64,000 nt of DNA from Brachycybe producta (lineage: Eukaryota; Arthropoda; Diplopoda; Playtdesmida; Andrognathidae). Within the stretch, counting starts at the first letter, position 1; every line of letters begins with the position of its first letter. Of the stretch, positions 50,401-53,400 are shown piece by piece. The stretch covers positions 2,872,501-2,936,500 of the forward strand of contig JAUPFP010000019.1 in the NCBI GenBank assembly GCA_036925085.1, given 5' to 3'. The notes beneath the pieces are model-generated. The model saw nothing but the letters and a program-made list of their open reading frames with translations. It made no database searches and was not told the DNA's origin. The position numbers were made by a program, and so were the translations under genes.

Positions 50401-53400
50401 CGCACGGTTAAAAGTTATCATTGGGTCTACTTCCACCATCATTTCCGTTATAGACGGTGCTTAATGAAAAGAACAGCCTAGGGTTGAAACGAAAAGGTGG
50501 TGCATACGTTAAGAGACTATATTGCAAACTTACTTCGAAAAAACTCGACACTTACGGCGCATTCACACTAGGCTGGTTTCCCAGCTGATGGTTGCTGCTG
50601 GCTGGTTGTAGCCCTCTAGCAGCATAGGGTGAACTGCTACCAGCAGCTGCTTTCTCCAGCTGACTAGTGACTTTAACAGTGGCTGGTGAAGTTTAACATG
50701 TCCAACTATAGCAGCTACCAGCTGGTCATGTGACTCCCTTCTAGTTATTACCAATGTGCTACCAGCCAGTGTCGCTGGTAGTTGCACTCGTGGGTAGTTG
50801 AAACTGCACTGCTTGGGTTGGTGGTTGTTAGAGTTCGTGTTTTTGCAAGATGGTGATTGGATGACTTGCATTGCTAATACCACGCTGAATACGTCATCAT
50901 CTAGATACACTAAAGAGGTCTCCAACTTTTGGCCAGCCAAGAGGATGTCCAGGGCACGCTGCATAGTAGTAGGAGTATTGCACAGACAAAAGGGCATCCA
51001 ATTAAATTCGAATAACCCCCCAGGTCTGATGAATGCCATTTTTTCCCTGTCTTCCTCCGCAACCTCAAATTGCCAGTAACCAGTGATCATGTCGATGGTG
51101 GCATAAATTCTCGATCCACGAAGTGAGTTTAGAGCATCATTGATTCAGGATAGTGGGTACTTGTCAGCTTTTGGTGATGTCATTCAGATGCCTATAATCG
51201 ATGCAGAAATGCCACTGTCTGTCCTTCTTCACCTGAATGACCGGTAAAGCATAAGGAGACATCTCTTGAACTGTCTTTTTAATGATCTCCCTTTGTTCGG
51301 GGCCACACCTTTGGAGGAGCTCCTGCACTGGGGCATGATCGTTAGTGTCAATCCAGTGCTCAGTCAGGTTGGTGCATCCAGTTCTGATGTTTCTAAGGCG
51401 AAAACATTCTGGCTGTTGCATAGCTTTGGCCCGAGTCGCATTGCATCATTCAATTTAGTGTCTGATTCCTGTGTCAATATCGTGTCGGCTTTCAAACCAC
51501 TGCCACCACTGCCTCAATCATTTCGAGGCAGTGGTCTTCTTGCATGTAGCTATTACATCTCTAGGCATGAGAGATAATGGTGCCGTGGTGGTATTGAGGA
51601 CCTCAACTAGGAAGCTGTTGCTGTTGCCCTCAAGGCTCGTAGCTTTGGGTCGAGAGTAACCACGAAAATTTCTTGGTCCCGAGGATTCTTGAAGCCTTTA
51701 CCTCTACTAGCACAGATCCTCGGCCAGTAATTTGTTTTAGCCCTTTAACTACTAATTGCTCGTCTGGTTGGTCTTTACACTTGACTTTGATGGAAGTGGT
51801 AGACAAGCAAATAAGCAGGCAGGCCATCCACATCCAAAAATAAGTCGAAGTGTGACTGAAAGTATGTGGTGCCATTGTGAGCTTTTGACGTCGACTCTAT
51901 ATTTTTACCCAACTTATGATGATTTCTATAGCTTGTTTCTTCTCTGTATCCACACAGAGAAGATTCAAGCTACAGAAAGAGTTGGATGGAGTTGGATTAT
52001 GATCATCCTCCTGCATGGGGTGAAATCGATGCAGAAGGATGGTGGCCATCCTTCTCTCCGTCGACGCTTTTATGCATCTTCCCTCGTGGTGATTACCATT
52101 CTTGAAGATGCTGTAGCTGCTTCAGGAGTGTATGCCTCCTGCCTTAGGGTAGGTTTATACTCCAAACCTTGTTAAGATTTGCAAGCTTTGAAGCTTGTAA
52201 AAATTAGTTCCCCAAAGCTTAGCTTGTTCATACAAACACATGGTCTTGCACGCTTCACTGCATTTTCTAACCTTTATACCCTATAAAACAGATATACGAA
52301 ATAATAAAACCCTTTCCCTTTCTGGAAAAAAAGGCGATGATTGGTGCTTTGAGTTGCTAAGCTTTGAAAAGTTGAACAATTTCAAAGCTAGCTTCATGCT
52401 CTGGCGAAGGCAAAAACCACAACATTTTATTCATTCTAGTACGGAAACACTCAAGTTTACAAGAATGAATTGGTTATCAAAGGTGCGTCCTTATGCCCAA
52501 GATGTACGGAATAATCAATGTAATACAAAAGAGAGCAAAGACAACGACGATCAACAAAGAGGAACACGGTCCTTTTATATCTTGGACCTGTGTACACCTA
52601 CGAGGTGTAACCAGGTCCAAGTGACCATGGTCCTAAGTGTATCAATCCGCCATCAGAATATTAATTAAGAGAGGAGGGAGGGACAAGCAGGAGTTGTTTA
52701 CACCCAGGCAATGGTTTTGGTGGGAATGGGAGTTGCTGGGTGTTACATACCCCCAACTTTGCTTGGAGTACGTCCTCGTACTTCAGCCAAGGGTGGAGGA
52801 AGGATTAAGTTACGCAAGCAGGGGAGAGACGGGTGAATGAGCATGCACCTTGTACAGAGGTATGTTTAAAAGAGGGCACTGGTACAACAGTGACAGTGTC
52901 CTCCAACATATAAAAAGGCTGAAAACGAAAAAACAGATTCAAAGTTAAAATTAAAAATAGAAAGTTTGCCGGTTGGCAAACACCAATTAATAATATGATA
53001 CATTTTTTGAAAAACAGAACATAGAGCGTTTATAACTTTTTTTTTAAATTTTTCGATCTCACCACCCGTGTGGGTGGTGACCACACGAGTACATGTGACA
53101 GATGCAGCTATCCCTGCTGCAAAGGGTGGGGAAGGTCCTGGGTCTATAAGTCCTTGGCGCCTAGACTCATCGGTGAGAGGTGGCAGCGGAGAGCCACTAA
53201 CCCTGGTCATCCGGCAGATCACAGTGGAAGATGTTGTGGATGTCCCGGTCCCCGATGATCTTCATAGATGACCGCTTGTTATGCAGAATGGCCCAGGTGG
53301 CATCCCACAGAACGGCAATCCTGTAGTGGGGATCCGGTTCCGGGATGTGGAGATGACCAGTGCAGAAGGTCTTTCCGTTGGGAAGCCTGAAGACGAAGTT

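Noticed and set aside
52866-53271. Short ORFs on both strands between the LTR-like sequence and the unidentified ORF
   Set aside because: No motif, composition varies, probably non-coding 3' region of the element.
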